Assembly (NCBI RefSeq): GCF_033958435.1
Contig: NC_134152.1
Span: forward strand, 15,982,001 to 16,046,000
Direction of reading: 5' to 3'
Length of the DNA stretch: 64,000 bases
Origin: Carettochelys insculpta
Taxonomy: Eukaryota > Chordata > Testudines > Carettochelyidae
The translations under genes were made by a program, and so were the position numbers. Positions within the stretch are counted from its first letter, which is position 1. Every line of letters begins with the position of its first letter. The notes below the pieces were generated by a model, which was not told the origin of the DNA, searched no databases, and saw only the letters and a program-made list of their open reading frames with translations. Positions 53,555 to 64,000 of this stretch are shown in pieces.

Positions 53555-54600
53555 AAATATAAGTCGGAAGGCCAAAAAAGAATATGAGGATCAGCTAGCC
53601 AAAACAATTCAAGGACATCAAAAGCAGGGAGCTTTTTAAATAACCGGTGGAGCAACTGGATAATCAAGATGCTAAAGGAGTACTCAAGGATGATAAAGAC
53701 TTTGCAGAGAAACTAAATTAATTCTTTGCAATTGTTGTTCGCAGCTGTGACTATGAGGAAAGTTCTCACCTCTGAACAGTTTTTTTAGGTGACAGATCTG
53801 AGAATCTGTCACAGATTGAGATATTAGAGAAGGTTTGGGAACAAATTGATAAATTAAACCATAATAAGTGATTTGGACCAGATGGTATTCACCCAAGAAT
53901 TCTGAGGTAGCCCAAATGTGAAATTGAAGAACAGGGTTGTAACCTATCATTTAAATCTGCTTTTGTACCAAATGATTAGAGGATAGCTAATTTGATGCTA
54001 ATTTTTAAAAAGAGTTCCAGAGGTGATCCTAGCAATTACAAGCTGGTAAGCCTGACTTTACTAGTAGGCAAAGTGATTGAAAATGTAGTAAAGAATAGAA
54101 TTGTCAGTCACATAGATGAACATTATTCCTGGTGGACGAGTCGACATGATTTTGTAAAGGGAAGTCATGCTTCACCAGTCTACTGAAATCCTTTGATGGG
54201 GAGGACGGTTAACAAGCTTGAGGACAAGGGGGTCAGTGGATACAATGTACTCAGGTTGTCAGAAAGCCTTTGATAAGGCCCCTCACCAAAGACTTTTAAG
54301 CAAAGTAAGCTGTCATTGGATAAGAGGGAAGGTTCTTTCATGGATCAGTAACTGATTAAGAGATAACAAACAGAGGGCTGGGTCAGATTTCAGACTGGAG
54401 CGAGGTAAACAGTGCTATCCACCAGTGTTCTGTACTGGGACTAGTACTATTCAGCATATTCATAAATGATCTGGAAAAGGAGGTAAACAATGAGGTGGCA
54501 AAATTTGCAAGTGGTGTACAACTATTCAAGATCATTAATTTCAAAGCAGCTGGCAAAGAGTAATAGATCGCACAAAACTGGGTGACTGGCAACAAAATGG
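53555..54600 (+). mobile_element. Degraded CR1-like LINE, endonuclease-RT linker and RT
   Basis: Plus-strand fragments follow CR1 order: a linker with KYKSEGQKRI-like basic sequence, SNYKLVSLTLLVGKVIENVV (54030-54095), RHDFVKGSHA, an AFDKA-like block (about 54265), and LGLVLFSIFINDLEKEVNNE (about 54430-54490). The stops and frame changes are numerous, and the copy is older than the CR1s at 24-29 kb and 42-44 kb. It may belong to another CR1/L2 subfamily. It ends abruptly next to Harbinger element B. Confidence 0.75.
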
Positions 54601-54782
54601 AAGGGGGGGGAAGAACGGGACAGGGAGAAGAGGATGGGGGAGAGGGGAAGCAGAGACAGAGGGTTGGGGGATGGGGAGAAGGGGATAAACAGAGGGAGAG
54701 AGGGGGCTATGTTGCTCACTGGTCCCCAGGGTTGCCATGCCCCCAGTGACTCGTAGGTATGTTAGGTCTCTTCTCCCCACAG

Positions 54783-55394
54783 GTGGTGTGCACCATCAAT
54801 GTCATCCTGGTCTGGAGGCTCATCCACATCACAGATGTGGACACCCTGGTAGCTGGCTTCCCCAACCTGGTCTTCCTCAATTGCTTTGGGATGCTGGCCA
54901 GGACCCACATGTCCATCCAGGCCCCAGAATACAGCATCAGATGCTTCATAAGAGGGGTACCACTCTGTGGTCATACAGGCCCTGGTGGACCACTCAGGGC
55001 AGTTCCCTGACATCTACGTTGGACGCATGATGCCCAGCTCTTCCGGAATTCAAGCCTGTTCCAGAGGATGGAGGTGGACATCTACATCCCCTGGTGCAAG
55101 TTGGCCATGGGGGACATGCAGATGCCTCTGTGCATCATTGAGGGTATGGCCTGCCCACTCTTCCCATGGCTCATGAGGCCCTACTTTGGCCACCTGGAAT
55201 GCACACAGGAGCTGTTAAATGGCTGTCTCACCTGGGCAAGGAACCCTGTAGAGTGGGCCTTTGGCCACTTGAAAGGGAGGTTCCACTGCCTCCTGATGTG
55301 GCTAGATGTTGGGGAGTGGAACATCCCTGCAGTCGTGGCCACCTGTTGTGCCCTCCGCAACTTGGTGGACAGGAAGGAGGAGGAGTTCCTGTAG
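54783..55394 (+). pseudogene. Harbinger transposase B, exon 2
   Basis: It starts after the acceptor CTTCTCCCCACAG (ends 54782) with VVCTINVILVWRLIHITDVD, then LVAGFPNLVFLNCFGMLART, HMSIQAPEYSIR, a one-base frame change near 54950, HSVVIQALVDHSGQFPDIYV, a second change, and the open C-terminal frame (55068-55394): MEVDIYIPWCKLAMGDMQMP, LFPWLMRPYFGHLECTQELL, NPVEWAFGHLKGRFHCLLMW, IPAVVATCCALRNLVD, EEEFL. The first catalytic Asp of DGTH is lost (MLARTH), the VEWAFG Glu is kept. The upstream exon is missing, so no complete protein is possible. The last 108 codons are undamaged, so it is younger than copy A in that part. Confidence 0.82.
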
Positions 55395-55899
55395 GAGTAG
55401 GTGGTGGAGGAAGGGGCTACTACAATCAGCCTGGGGTGGCCCCCAACCAGCAGGTGCACGTGGATGGGATTCACATTCTTTAGGCCCTGCAGGAGTAATT
55501 TGCTCGCGGGCCCCAGTGACCCTCCTCCAGGGCACCCCTGGGAGGTGCCCCAGTCCTGCCATGCCTCTCTCTTATTGCACCCACCCAGCCCCAGCCCACC
55601 TTCCTCCAAGAAGAGACACAGCAGTTGTGCAGCAAAATATAACCTTCATAATAATGTAATGTTCCTTCAAAAATAAACAAACAATAGTATAAATATAAGG
55701 GTCTTGCTATTTACAAAAGAGTAATATGGGGACCCTGAACTGGGAGATGGGGACCCTGAGCTGGTGGTGGGGGAATCAATCGGGGGAGGGGGGTGTTGAG
55801 GGCTGTGACCTGTGTGGGTTGTGTGAGACCCTCACACCCTGTGGATGGGCTGTCCCATGAGGCTGGTTGGTGCTGGGACCACGGGAAGATAGGGGTTGG

Positions 55900-57520
55900 A
55901 AGGCTGCCACTACATCTAGCTTAGCAAGGGGGCATGGGGGGGTGAGGGGCTGGGGGGCTGGTATGCTTAGCAGGGGCACGAGGATCTTGGGGGAGATGGA
56001 CCCCACTAGGTCCATCTTCCCCCACAGGGCCTGGAGCATCACATGGGGCAGGAGGGCGAGCACTGGCTGCGATGGGAACGGGAGACGTGGGCTCATTGAT
56101 TGGGGCAGTCTGGGCTCCCAGGCCTCCACAATGTTCAGCTGGTCCACCCAGGCCAGCCACTGCTTGGGCACCCGTGCCTGGTACTGGTGCCACTCGGCCT
56201 CCCAGCACATCCTCTTCTCTGTCAGTTCAGTCTGGCACCAGAGGGTGGCTGTGTAGGCCTGTAGGGTGTCATTGGCTGGCTGATTATGTGGCCTCTGGAT
56301 GCGGGCATGTCCTAGTGCGGCTGGGCTGACAGCCCTTGGGGGTGCCGCTTAGGGTTCTGCCACATCTGTCTCCTCCCTGGGGCTGTCTGGGTGCACACCA
56401 GAGCTGGTCCAATCCTCAGACAGTGCAGCTGTGGGGAGAGGGTGAGTCCTTCTGGCAGAACAACCTGCAGGCCCTGCCCCCGGGCAATGCAGCCCCCACC
56501 CCTGTCCTGTTGGATGTAGCTGGCCCGGGTGCGCATGTCTGTGCCCCCATATGGTGGGCCCTGTCGCACAGCAAGCCTCTGCTGTTGGAGCGGGGGATGG
56601 CCTGACCACCTCCCCCCGACCAGTGGCACGTGAGGTTCCCAGCATGGGGGGCAGGTGTTGCTGTGCCCTTTCCAGTGCTCTGCCACATCCATACAGCTTG
56701 CACCACCATGCAGGGGTGTGGGCTTGGGGTTGGGCACTCAGCTGGGTATATGTCCCTCACCTGGCCTTGGCAGAGGTGGCCTGCCTCTCTCAGCACCTGG
56801 GATTGCAGATGTCCTCCCCCACCAAGGTGTTGGCAGTGGTTGTGTGGATGCCTGCTGGGTGCAGGCAGCATGCACTACCCTGGGCATAGGCACAAGAGGG
56901 GAGTCCTTGGGGTGCCTCCCTACTTGAGATGTCCCAGCTGGCTGCATGGCATTCCCTGCCTGCCTCCCACCCACATGCAAGCCCAAGGGGTAGTCACTAG
57001 ATGGTTTTGTGTACAGGTCCAGGGATGCCTGAGCAGAGCTGGCAGTGCTTGGGGTTGTCGAGTCCAAGGCAATGACGAGTGTGCCCTGCTCAATTTGGGG
57101 TCCGATGGTGGGTCCTGGGCTGGTTTCGACAAGCTAGCAGGCTCCTGGGGGACCATCTCCAGTGGGGGGAGGCCCCTTCCTGGTGTCCACAGGAGCGGAG
57201 CTTGGGGCCTTTTTCTTGCCCACAAGGAGTTGGTCCATCTCTGTGTTGTAGTAGCAGGTGGCCAGCCCTGCCCCCGATCTCTGCCCCAAGTCTTGGGCCC
57301 GCACGTAGTCCTGGCAGAGCTGTTTCACCTTCACCCGGAGCTGTTCAGAGGGGTGGTGGCCATGCTCCCCCAGGGCCTCAGCCTTCCAAGTGTAGCCTGG
57401 GGTATTTCTGAGCTTCACAGTGGGGTCCAGGGCCACCTCCTCTTCAGCCTAGAGGGCCAGCAAATCCTTAATTTCCAGCCAGGACGAGGATGGGGCCCAC
57501 TTCCTGCCATCCCTTTGGGA
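55900..57520 (-). pseudogene. Myb/SANT-like partner gene of Harbinger element B
   Basis: On the minus strand the DNA-binding part (about 57520-57200) reads SSWLEIKDLLAL, stop in place of the expected Trp, then AEEEVALDPTVKLRNTPGYT, HPSEQLRVKVKQLCQDYVRA, QRSGAGLATCYYNTEMDQLL, and a Lys/Pro-rich end. The C-terminal part (56210-55930) reads WEAEWHQYQARVPKQWLAWV, then VLALLPHVMLQALWGKMDL. The helix spacing agrees with the copy in element A. It is broken by at least one stop and by frame changes between 56250 and 57130. Confidence 0.65.
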
Positions 57521-57972
57521 GCCTTGTGATCCTTCCCCTGAGCTGTGGGAGGGCCCAGGACAGTCTGCAGCTGCCTGGGACATGCTTTCTGGTTCCAGGG
57601 AGTGGCTGGCAGGGTGTTCCTCCAGCTACATACAGCAGTTTCCTGCCTGTGGCTGCTGCTGCTGCCGTACCCTTTACTTGTGACTGGAGGCAGAGATGAT
57701 AGAGTTGAACCTCTGGGGGGAAGGGCGCCATGGAGGACCTGCTCTGTTGACAGAATGGGCCCCGAGCATCTACATGGCAGTTTTGTTGACAGAATACTGT
57801 TAAGGACAAGGCAATGTTATGCCTGATCAGGGAGAGGCATAACACTGCTGGCTGAACTGCTGGGTTTGTCGACAAACTCTCAATAGAGCCGCTTTAAAGG
57901 TACAGGCACTCTGTCAGTTTTGTCAAAAGAAGACCGGTTCTGCTGGCAGAAGCTGCCCATGTAGACCCAGCC

Positions 57973-58060
57973 TATATGTTCAGTGATAGTCAAAAAACCA
58001 ACCAACCAACCAAAAAAAAATACAAAAGAAAATACAAAGCAAAAAATAAAAAAGACAGAA
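57973..58060. other. A-rich spacer
   Basis: An A-rich run with AACCAACC units lies between Harbinger B and a CR1 fragment. No gene. Confidence 0.6.
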
Positions 58061-58745
58061 AATGCCACTTTGTGTTTATATAAATTGTTGGCACTGCCAC
58101 GTCTTGAATACTGCATGAAGACGCAGCTGCCCCATCTCGAAAAGATAGATTGGAATTGGAAAAGGTGCAGAAGAGGGCAATAAAATTATTAAGGGTATGA
58201 TACAGCTTCCATGTGAGGAGAGATTAATAAGACTGGAACTTTTCAGCTTGGAAAAGAGATGATGAGTAAGGAGGGATATGGAAAAGGTGTGGAAAATCAT
58301 GACGGGTGTGGAGAAAGTGAATAGGGGAGTGTTAGTTACTCCTTTTCATAATACAAGAACTAGGGGGGTCACTAAATGAAATTAATAGGCAGAAGGTTGA
58401 AAACAAACAAATGGAAGTATTCACACAACACAGTATCGGCCTCTGGAGCTCTTAGCCAGCAGATGTTGTGAAGGCCAAGATTATAACAGGGTTCAAAAAA
58501 GAATCAGATAAATTCAGTGGGGATAAGTCCCTCAGCGGCTATGTGCCAGCATGGGCATGGATGGTGTCCCTAGCTTCTCTTTGCCAAAAGGTGGGAATTG
58601 ATGGCTGGGAATACATCACTAGATGATGACCTGTTCTGTTCACTCCCTTTGGAGCACTGGATGCTGGCCACTGCTGGAAGACCAGGTACTAGACAAGATG
58701 GACTTTTGCTCTGACCCAGCATGGCTGTTCTGATGTTCTGCAGAG
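58061..58745 (+). mobile_element. CR1 3' fragment, third subfamily
   Basis: The decayed CR1 C-terminus includes LPRLEYCMKTQLPHLEK, RLFSLEKR-like and LLASRC-like blocks. The typical end GGACTTTTGCTCTGACCCAG, CATGGCTGTTCTGATGTTCT closes it. This 3' end differs from the ATTCTATGATTCTATGA end of the other CR1 copies. Confidence 0.75.
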
Positions 58746-59380
58746 GACAAGCACTATAGTCCCTCTCCATGGAATGCAAATGTTCTCTGTGCAACTTGCT
58801 AGCTGGTCATATTTGTAGGGATTACAATTTTTTTCTCCACCAAGAAAGAGAGAATTGTCCATGAATACTGGCACTAGTTCCAATAACCCTCCTCCTCAGC
58901 AGGAACAGTCTTTGAGTCTGAACTGAGCTGCACTTCTTTCACTTTCCCTTCCATCAGACATCAGTGCGTTTGCCCAGCTGGGAGTTCTGGAGAAGAGGAT
59001 ATTTTCATGGGAATTAAACACAGGTGGTATCTCCTGGTGCAACTTTGTGTTCTTATTAGTTCATCAGTGATTCTTAAGCTTAGTCTTCCCTCCCAGGGCA
59101 CCATATGGTAGGTGCTCCCCATGCTCTTGGGGTTTGTCAAGCTCCAATGTTCCCTGACCACCCTCTGGACATGGTAAGCCACTTCAGCCTGCGCCAGCCC
59201 TGGATAACAGCATTCTCCTGCTGCCAAGTAATGTTTTGTAGCTCAGGTGGTAGAACTCTGTGATACCTTCTGGAGCATTCGAGGCTGAAATCCTGCTTAT
59301 GAGGAATGACACAGGAATTCGGAGGGGTTGTGATAGTTGCACAGAACTAAACTCCCTTCTCCTAACATCTTTAGCTGCCT
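58746..59380. other. No recognised feature
   Basis: No gene or repeat family was recognised. Confidence 0.45.
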
Positions 59381-59600
59381 CAACAGCCAGGCCCATCGCC
59401 AGGGTGGACAAAGAGGGCCCCTGCCCTGGAGCCCAGCCTTTCAAAGGGGCCTGGAGCTGCAGGCCTCTCTGAAGTGCTGCTTCCGTGCCACTCAGTGTGG
59501 CTGTTGGCGGGGCAGCACCACGATTCCAGTACTGCTAAGGGCTGACTCCCGTGACCCCACCCCGCCTGCTGCTGATGCTGCCTCTTTTGTATTATAGAAG
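59381..59600. repeat. GC-rich decayed repeat
   Basis: A GC-rich island (GAGGGCCCCTGCCCTGGAGC, TTTCAAAGGGGCCTGGAGCT) stands within AT-rich flanks and resembles a dispersed GC-rich reptile repeat. Boundaries and family are not certain. Confidence 0.35.
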
Positions 59601-61469
59601 CCTATTGCTATTGCTACAGATTTTAACGTTTATCATCACTCACCCTTATAAACCATTGGTACCAGTCCACAAGTTATGACTGTGCTGTTTTCTTGCTTTT
59701 GGCTCACTATTATCTACCAAGTAAACCTTAGAGTTTTTAAAAAAGCACCACATAAAAGCTCTTATAGGTTCTTGGTCCCTGTTTCCTTCCTGCCATTTGC
59801 CCTTTTTCTCTATTTGAAGCACTCTAACCAATCCAGCCTTGGGATTGCCCTTTTTTACTCAGAAAGCAACTGTGATAAAGTGATCACGTTGTATATATCA
59901 GCAGTTTTTTCATTAGCTTTGAATTCTGCCACCAGTGTGCAGTTGTGCTTTTACAAGCTCAATGAAAGGGATGTTGTAAGTTTTGTAAATATACTCTGTC
60001 ATGAGTTTTGGAGCCAGTTTAAAATTCAGTAAAGGAAGAATGCTGCGAAAGCACATAGTAGAAAATGGTTTAAAGACTCTTGTGCATTAAAGCTTAGTAA
60101 TGAAACATTTTACCCTCTTTGTTCTGGCAGGTTTGCCATAGCAAGGAACTTGTATACCTATAATACCAGCCCATGGCTGGGTCTCTCAAGTGAACAAATT
60201 GGACCAACTAGGGCTTGCTTAAGCACAATTCAGCTGCACTTCTGTGGCTCTATTTTTGTTGATGTGCTTGATTGAAATGCTTAAGATAGAGTTAGTACCT
60301 CTAGATTTTTCCCCCCACAACAACTATTGATGCTCATGAGTTACCAGTACAGAAATTAATCAAAGCTTAGAAGAATACTGCATTCTGGTTTGCCAACTCT
60401 TTGAAGTATGTGACAATCAAAGCTATTTGGCCATGATTTGAATTGAACTCTGTGCTAATGTGTTATTTCCAAAGTTTATGCCTATGATTCTTAAACAACA
60501 ACAAAAAAGTAGTAGGAAGGGAATAAGTGCCATTGTGCTCGGGTGGTTTTAATCTCACGTATACATGGTAAATGCATAGAAATGAGAAGGATCAGAAAAG
60601 TGTCAAGGAAAACATGAAGAATGTAAACTAACGCTCTGAAAGTAACAAGCAGTTAAGTACCACTGAGAATGACAAATGTCAGCTACTCAAGATGCTGACA
60701 ATATCATCGAACACTAAGCACAGCACTATTACTTCTCTGACTATTACATATCTGACTCACTAGACTTCAGAACTGGAGTTTGGTGTCTAATTTATTATCT
60801 TGCAATATTTCCAAGGCATTGCAGTTGCAGTTTACAGTGAAAACATCAGGCAAAATCATTATCATTACAGAAAAAAGTCCCATAAAGTTTGGATAAGAAT
60901 GTAAATTAAAAGACTCTCACAACAGTGGAATTTTAAAAATAAGAATATTTTGAATTTTGTATATTTCACTGGTCACAGTTACTTAAATGTACTAACAAGA
61001 TTTTTTTTAGGTTATAATCATTGTATCTTCTGATGTTTTAATGGAAAACTCTGAAAAACTGAGTTATTTTAAAGCTGCCAAATGGGCAAGTCATCAGAAA
61101 TAGTCAGGAGAAATAGTAATAATTTTCAGAGATTTTTTTTAACAATAATTTTTGTATTTGACCTTCTTTCAAAGGTATAGTCTACTGCTCGCTGTGATCC
61201 ATTGGGGTTGGGGGAGGTGGAGAAGAAAAAAAAACAAGGAAAGACCAAGATTGGAGGAGGAAGAGTTGGGGGATTTGGTGGGGGCAGGAAGGCTGGGGTA
61301 GGTGGAGGTTCATGTAGACATTTGGCTCTAATTCAAGCCGATTCTATACAGACATAGTTTATAGTGCCTAAATCATAGCTTTTAAGTCCAGAAGAGACTG
61401 TTATGATCATCTGGACCTATCTCCTTACCTCAGGCTATAGAACTTCATCCAGTGATGCTGGCACTTGGC
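59601..61469. other. No recognised feature; AT-rich DNA
   Basis: The longest stretch without a recognised element. Frames are short, and no domain was seen. It may be unique intronic or intergenic DNA. Confidence 0.5.
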
Positions 61470-61594
61470 CAACATGATGATGATTATTAATCATGTTTAT
61501 TACAGTAGTGCCTAAGGACCAACACAGGACAATGGGCTCCCATTGTGGTGAGCACTGAATAAACACAGGGCTTGAGCAGTCCTTGCTCTAAAGA
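61470..61594 (+). repeat. Old middle-repetitive element, copy 2 left part
   Basis: TTATTACAGTAGTGCCTAAG, CTCCCATTGTGGTGAGCACT, GAATAAACACAGGGC and CAGTCCTTGCTCTAAAGAG follow the word order of the copy at 21515-22000. The match stops at the SINE start and resumes at 61790. Confidence 0.55.
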
Positions 61595-61789
61595 GGGGGA
61601 GGGATAGCTCATTGGTTTGAGCATTAGCCTGCAAAACACAGGCTTGTGAGTTCAATCCTTGTGGAGGCCATTTAGGGATTGGGGAAAAATAGATGTCAGA
61701 GATGGTGCTTAGTCCTGCCAAGAGGGCAGGGGACTGAACAAGATGACCTCCTGAGGTCCCTTCCAGTTCTCAGAGATGTGTGATGTGTA
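61595..61789 (+). mobile_element. tRNA-derived SINE with CR1-like tail (Cry-type turtle SINE)
   Basis: The head has an A box TAGCTCATTGG and a B box GAGTTCAATCC at the normal spacing, within GGGATAGCTCATTGGTTTGA and GGCTTGTGAGTTCAATCC. The tail (61707-61770) reads GTCCTGCCAAGAGGGCAGGG, GATGACCTCCTGAGGTCCCT, which matches the CR1 3' end at 21330-21385. A shared 3' tail is what lets CR1 machinery mobilise turtle SINEs (established for tRNA-Lys-type turtle SINEs). It is not a functional tRNA gene. Confidence 0.88.
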
Positions 61790-61950
61790 GCTTACAGCCT
61801 AAAGAGACAAGACAGATGGAGAGTGAGGGAAGTGGCATAGCACACTAGCAGAGTGAGCAGGGTAACACCAGCAAATGTCATGTTAAATCTGTGATGACTT
61901 TGGTGGTGGGTTAGTAGTTAGGAGGTGAATAGACAAGATGGAAAGTAATG
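61790..61950 (+). repeat. Old middle-repetitive element, copy 2 right part
   Basis: AGCTTACAGCCTAAAGAGAC and AAGACAGATGGAGAG continue the repeat interrupted at 61594 (CAAAGAGCTTACAATC type order). Confidence 0.5.
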
Positions 61951-63076
61951 GGAGGGGGATGTGGAAGGGAAGAGTGAAAGCAGGGTTGTGAAGGAATTGG
62001 GAAGAGGAGGGGAGGGACTTGGAGTAAGCAGACAATTGGCACAGGGCAGAGAAAGTCCAGTTAAAACTGCAGAGAGTGTCTTGATTGTCCAAAGAACCTG
62101 CCTGTGGCAGCTGCTGCTGCTCCTACTGGCCAGAATCCTAATTGTGTTTCTGTGCAGTATATTCCTGAAGACCACACAGAGGGGGAAGGGAAGGCAATAC
62201 AGGGCCCTAGTGCCCCCACAGGGAGGGGAGGTCTCCATTGCACTGTTTAACCTGGGTGCAGTTGGGTAAAATTAGGAAGGGTGGTCCATGGCTGGCCCCC
62301 ATTTTACTCCTTAGTGCTTTGGCTGCTTGAGTTGTGTTTGATTTGATATAAAGAGCTTGATTCTCCCACCCAGAAACTTCATCTTCCCCAGTATAAATTA
62401 AGGCTGTCTCTGAATAGCACTAATTTGTGCCAGTGCTAAGCAACTCAGAATAAGGGAATTTCTCTTTATTTTCAGTTTGAACATTACTAATTTCAGCTTT
62501 CAGCCGTTGGGTCTTGTTATGCCCACTTGTCTTGTTACACTAAAGAAATCTGTAGCGTTAGCATTTGTTATCCTGGTCATCCACTAAATTCGTCTGTGAT
62601 AGTTGTCTATATATGGATTATCATATATTCATTCACGTGAGCAGCAATATGTATATACAAGCAGCAGTTCATATATGTTTTAAGAAATGCCAGTGCCAAG
62701 GCTGGCTTCTGCTCAAAGTGCAGAAGGTGAAGGCCTCTATAAGGCTTCTGCTTAAAAACTTCTGAAGGTCACGGATTCCCTGACTCTGGGAGGTTGCTGC
62801 CACCACCCAAGAGAGAAAACCCCTCTTTAAAATCCAAGAAGACGCATTTGGGATTCTCCCTGGAGGGTAACCCCAACCTCTTAGGAGAGAGCTTGAAAAC
62901 AAAGAGGAAGTAATTAACTGATAACTGACCTTTCAGTCTTAGGCATGGATACACACAGACCCTTTTCTAGGATACAGGCCTCAAATAATTGCCTTTAGAC
63001 AAACAAAAAAATGAAAAAGGTAATTGATTAACCAAACAGAAGATGAAGTATACAAGGAACGTGATAAAGCATATGG
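61951..63076. other. Unassigned DNA, probably in part a larger retroelement
   Basis: 62760-63060 (GAGAGAAAACCCCTCTTTAA, GAGAGCTTGAAAACAAAGAG) and 63400-63650 look like parts of one dispersed repeat, split by the Penelope-like tail at 63077-63270. I cannot name it. Confidence 0.35.
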
Positions 63077-63270
63077 GGTTGCTGGGACAAAACAAAAAAG
63101 CAGTTTATTAGGTGATGAGCTTTTATGGGGCATTAGTTCCATATCTGAAGAAGTGGATCTGCCCCATGAAAGCTCATCACTTAATAAATTATTTTGTTAG
63201 TTTTAAAGTGCTACGTGCCTGCTGTTTTGTTTTGCAAAGATACAGACTAACACTGCTACCTCTCACTGGT
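63077..63270. mobile_element. Penelope-like tail, small foldback
   Basis: Left half AAACAAAAAAGCAGTTTATT, AGGTGATGAGCTTTTATGGG. Right half CCCCATGAAAGCTCATCACT, TAATAAATTATTTTGTTAGT, TTTAAAGTGCTACGTGCC, followed by GATACAGACTAACACTGCTACC. The halves are inverted around about 63140. Confidence 0.7.
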
Positions 63271-63546
63271 TGCTCGGTGTTATAGAGCAACTTAAAGAAA
63301 GGGTAGATAAAAGCACAAGGAATGGCTTCCCTAGGATTCAGTTTAAAAGTCACAGTGTAAAAGTGTGGGGTACATCAGCCAGCCTGAGAAGTCTGACACC
63401 AAAACCAAAATAAATAATAACTCGAACACGTCTGACTAAACATTTCCTTTCTACTTACGTATCTATATGCTCCATTTTCCTTGAGGCCTGGATATTTACT
63501 GAATTCTTTAAGCAAGTTTAGGCTTAAACATCTGTGTCTCCCTCCT

Positions 63547-63655
63547 CCAGCCACACAAAAGAAAGATAAGGTAACTGCTTCAATTAAAAAATTCCCCTCT
63601 TTCTTTTCATTGGCTCACCTGGCTCCTTGCCAACAGAGAACCCGCTGTCTCTGTC
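63547..63655. repeat. Unnamed dispersed repeat, copy 2
   Basis: Matches 3583-3690 through CACACAAAAGAAAGATAAGG, TAACTGCTTCAATT, CCCCTCTTTC, CATTGGCT and CTTGCCAACAGAGAACCC. It adjoins a Harbinger terminus. Confidence 0.6.
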
Positions 63656-64000
63656 TGTGTCTACACTAGCAAGTTATTTTGAAAAAAAAAACAACCTTTT
63701 CCAAATGAACCAGTGGAACATCTACACACAAAATGCACTTTTTTGATCTGAAATTGAAAGAATGTAGCACTTTTTATGGAGTCTCTCTTCCTCTCTCAGA
63801 TGCATAAAAGCACTTTTTTCTGAAAGATTCTGTTGGAAAAAAACTGGTGTAGAAGCTCCAGGGAGTCCTTTTTTTGAAAGAAAAGTCCTCATGGCACCGG
63901 ATTGTTAGGTCCCTGGCCCATTCTTTCAAAAGAGCAGGGGCTGTGTGGATGCTCTCTATCAAAAGAGTCGACTGATTTTTTTGTGTGTGGACGCACTCTT
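63656..64000. mobile_element. Harbinger-type element, cut by window end
   Basis: Starts GTGTCTACACTAGCAAG and carries GAAAGAATG, TTTCAAAAGAGCAGG and TCAAAAGAGTCGACTG words of the Harbinger group. GTGTGTGGACGCACTCTT at the window edge may be an inner inverted copy of the terminus. The right end is outside the window. Confidence 0.6.

Larger units (their letters stand above)
54601..57972. mobile_element. PIF/Harbinger element B, left part missing
   Basis: The right end is CATGTAGACCCAGCC (57958-57972), a diverged form of the family terminus. The layout repeats element A: a plus-strand transposase exon (54783-55394), then a minus-strand Myb/SANT-like gene (57520-55900), then a GGAGGACCTGCTCTGTTGAC motif before the end (57732; GGAGGACCTGCTCTTTTGAA at 53072 in A). 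Exon 1 of the transposase and the left terminus are absent. The DNA goes directly from CR1-like sequence into a purine-rich remnant of the intron. Confidence 0.65.

Noticed and set aside
55776..57529. Several long plus-strand frames, including one of 299 codons
   Set aside because: They are antisense to the Myb/SANT-like gene of Harbinger B, whose order of conserved blocks is on the minus strand.
61595..61660. tRNA gene
   Set aside because: A and B boxes belong to a SINE head; the cloverleaf is not intact and the sequence continues into a CR1-like tail.
1..64000. CRISPR array, bacterial operon or phage features
   Set aside because: No regularly spaced short repeats, no ribosome-binding-site pattern and no prokaryotic gene density; all repeats are of eukaryotic transposon type.

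Overview
The window reads as vertebrate nuclear DNA from a reptile, most probably a cryptodiran (hidden-necked) turtle. The support is: CR1 LINEs with the typical 3' end built on ATTCTATG repeats; a tRNA-headed SINE at 61595-61789 whose tail copies the CR1 3' end, as in turtle tRNA-Lys-type SINEs; very many PIF/Harbinger-type elements with TGTCTACACTAG-like termini; Penelope-like elements; and a DIRS-like relic. A crocodilian or tuatara origin is less likely but cannot be excluded by eye. I find no host protein-coding exon, rRNA or functional tRNA that I can defend. The window is best read as intergenic or intronic sequence filled with mobile elements.

Layout. 1-2260: Harbinger-type non-autonomous ends, the 3' end of a LINE with a C-terminal zinc-finger-like motif, and a decayed Harbinger transposase on the minus strand. 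2261-7790: mostly unassigned DNA, one foldback element (6344-6741), a palindromic GC-rich cluster and pyrimidine-rich DNA. 7790-10085: a degraded RTE-like LINE next to a Penelope-like fragment. 10086-14435: AT-rich DNA with an LTR-like segment and short repeat tails. 14435-18040: one Harbinger element with termini and a 3-bp target duplication, itself carrying a nested MITE. 18041-23650: Penelope-like tail foldbacks, Harbinger ends on both strands, a CR1 3' end and an old amniote-type repeat. 23654-29595: the most layered part, a minus-strand CR1 broken once by a plus-strand CR1 (5-bp target duplication) and once by a Penelope-like element with a 1.78-kb open frame (RT plus GIY-YIG nuclease).

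29600-42028: sparse elements, including a Penelope tail, a mariner-like element and a hAT-like element stacked end to end (31805-33074), a near-perfect 436-bp foldback (33972-34407), a probable LTR, a Harbinger MITE, an 84-bp CA microsatellite and a hAT MITE with an 8-bp target duplication. 42029-44598: a CR1 with more than 800 codons open. 45040-46960: a decayed gag-like region of DIRS type. 48270-57972: two large Harbinger elements with convergent transposase and Myb/SANT-like genes; both transposases share a phase-0 intron site that is absent from the other two Harbinger families here. 58060-64000: CR1 and SINE tails, an old repeat split by the SINE, and another Harbinger end cut by the window edge.

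How the parts relate: CR1 supplies the machinery that the SINE tail imitates; Harbinger transposase and its Myb-like partner would have mobilised the MITEs; the Penelope-like copy would have used its own RT and nuclease. Almost all copies are broken. The two longest intact frames are the CR1 at 42124-44598 and the Penelope-like frame at 26524-28307.
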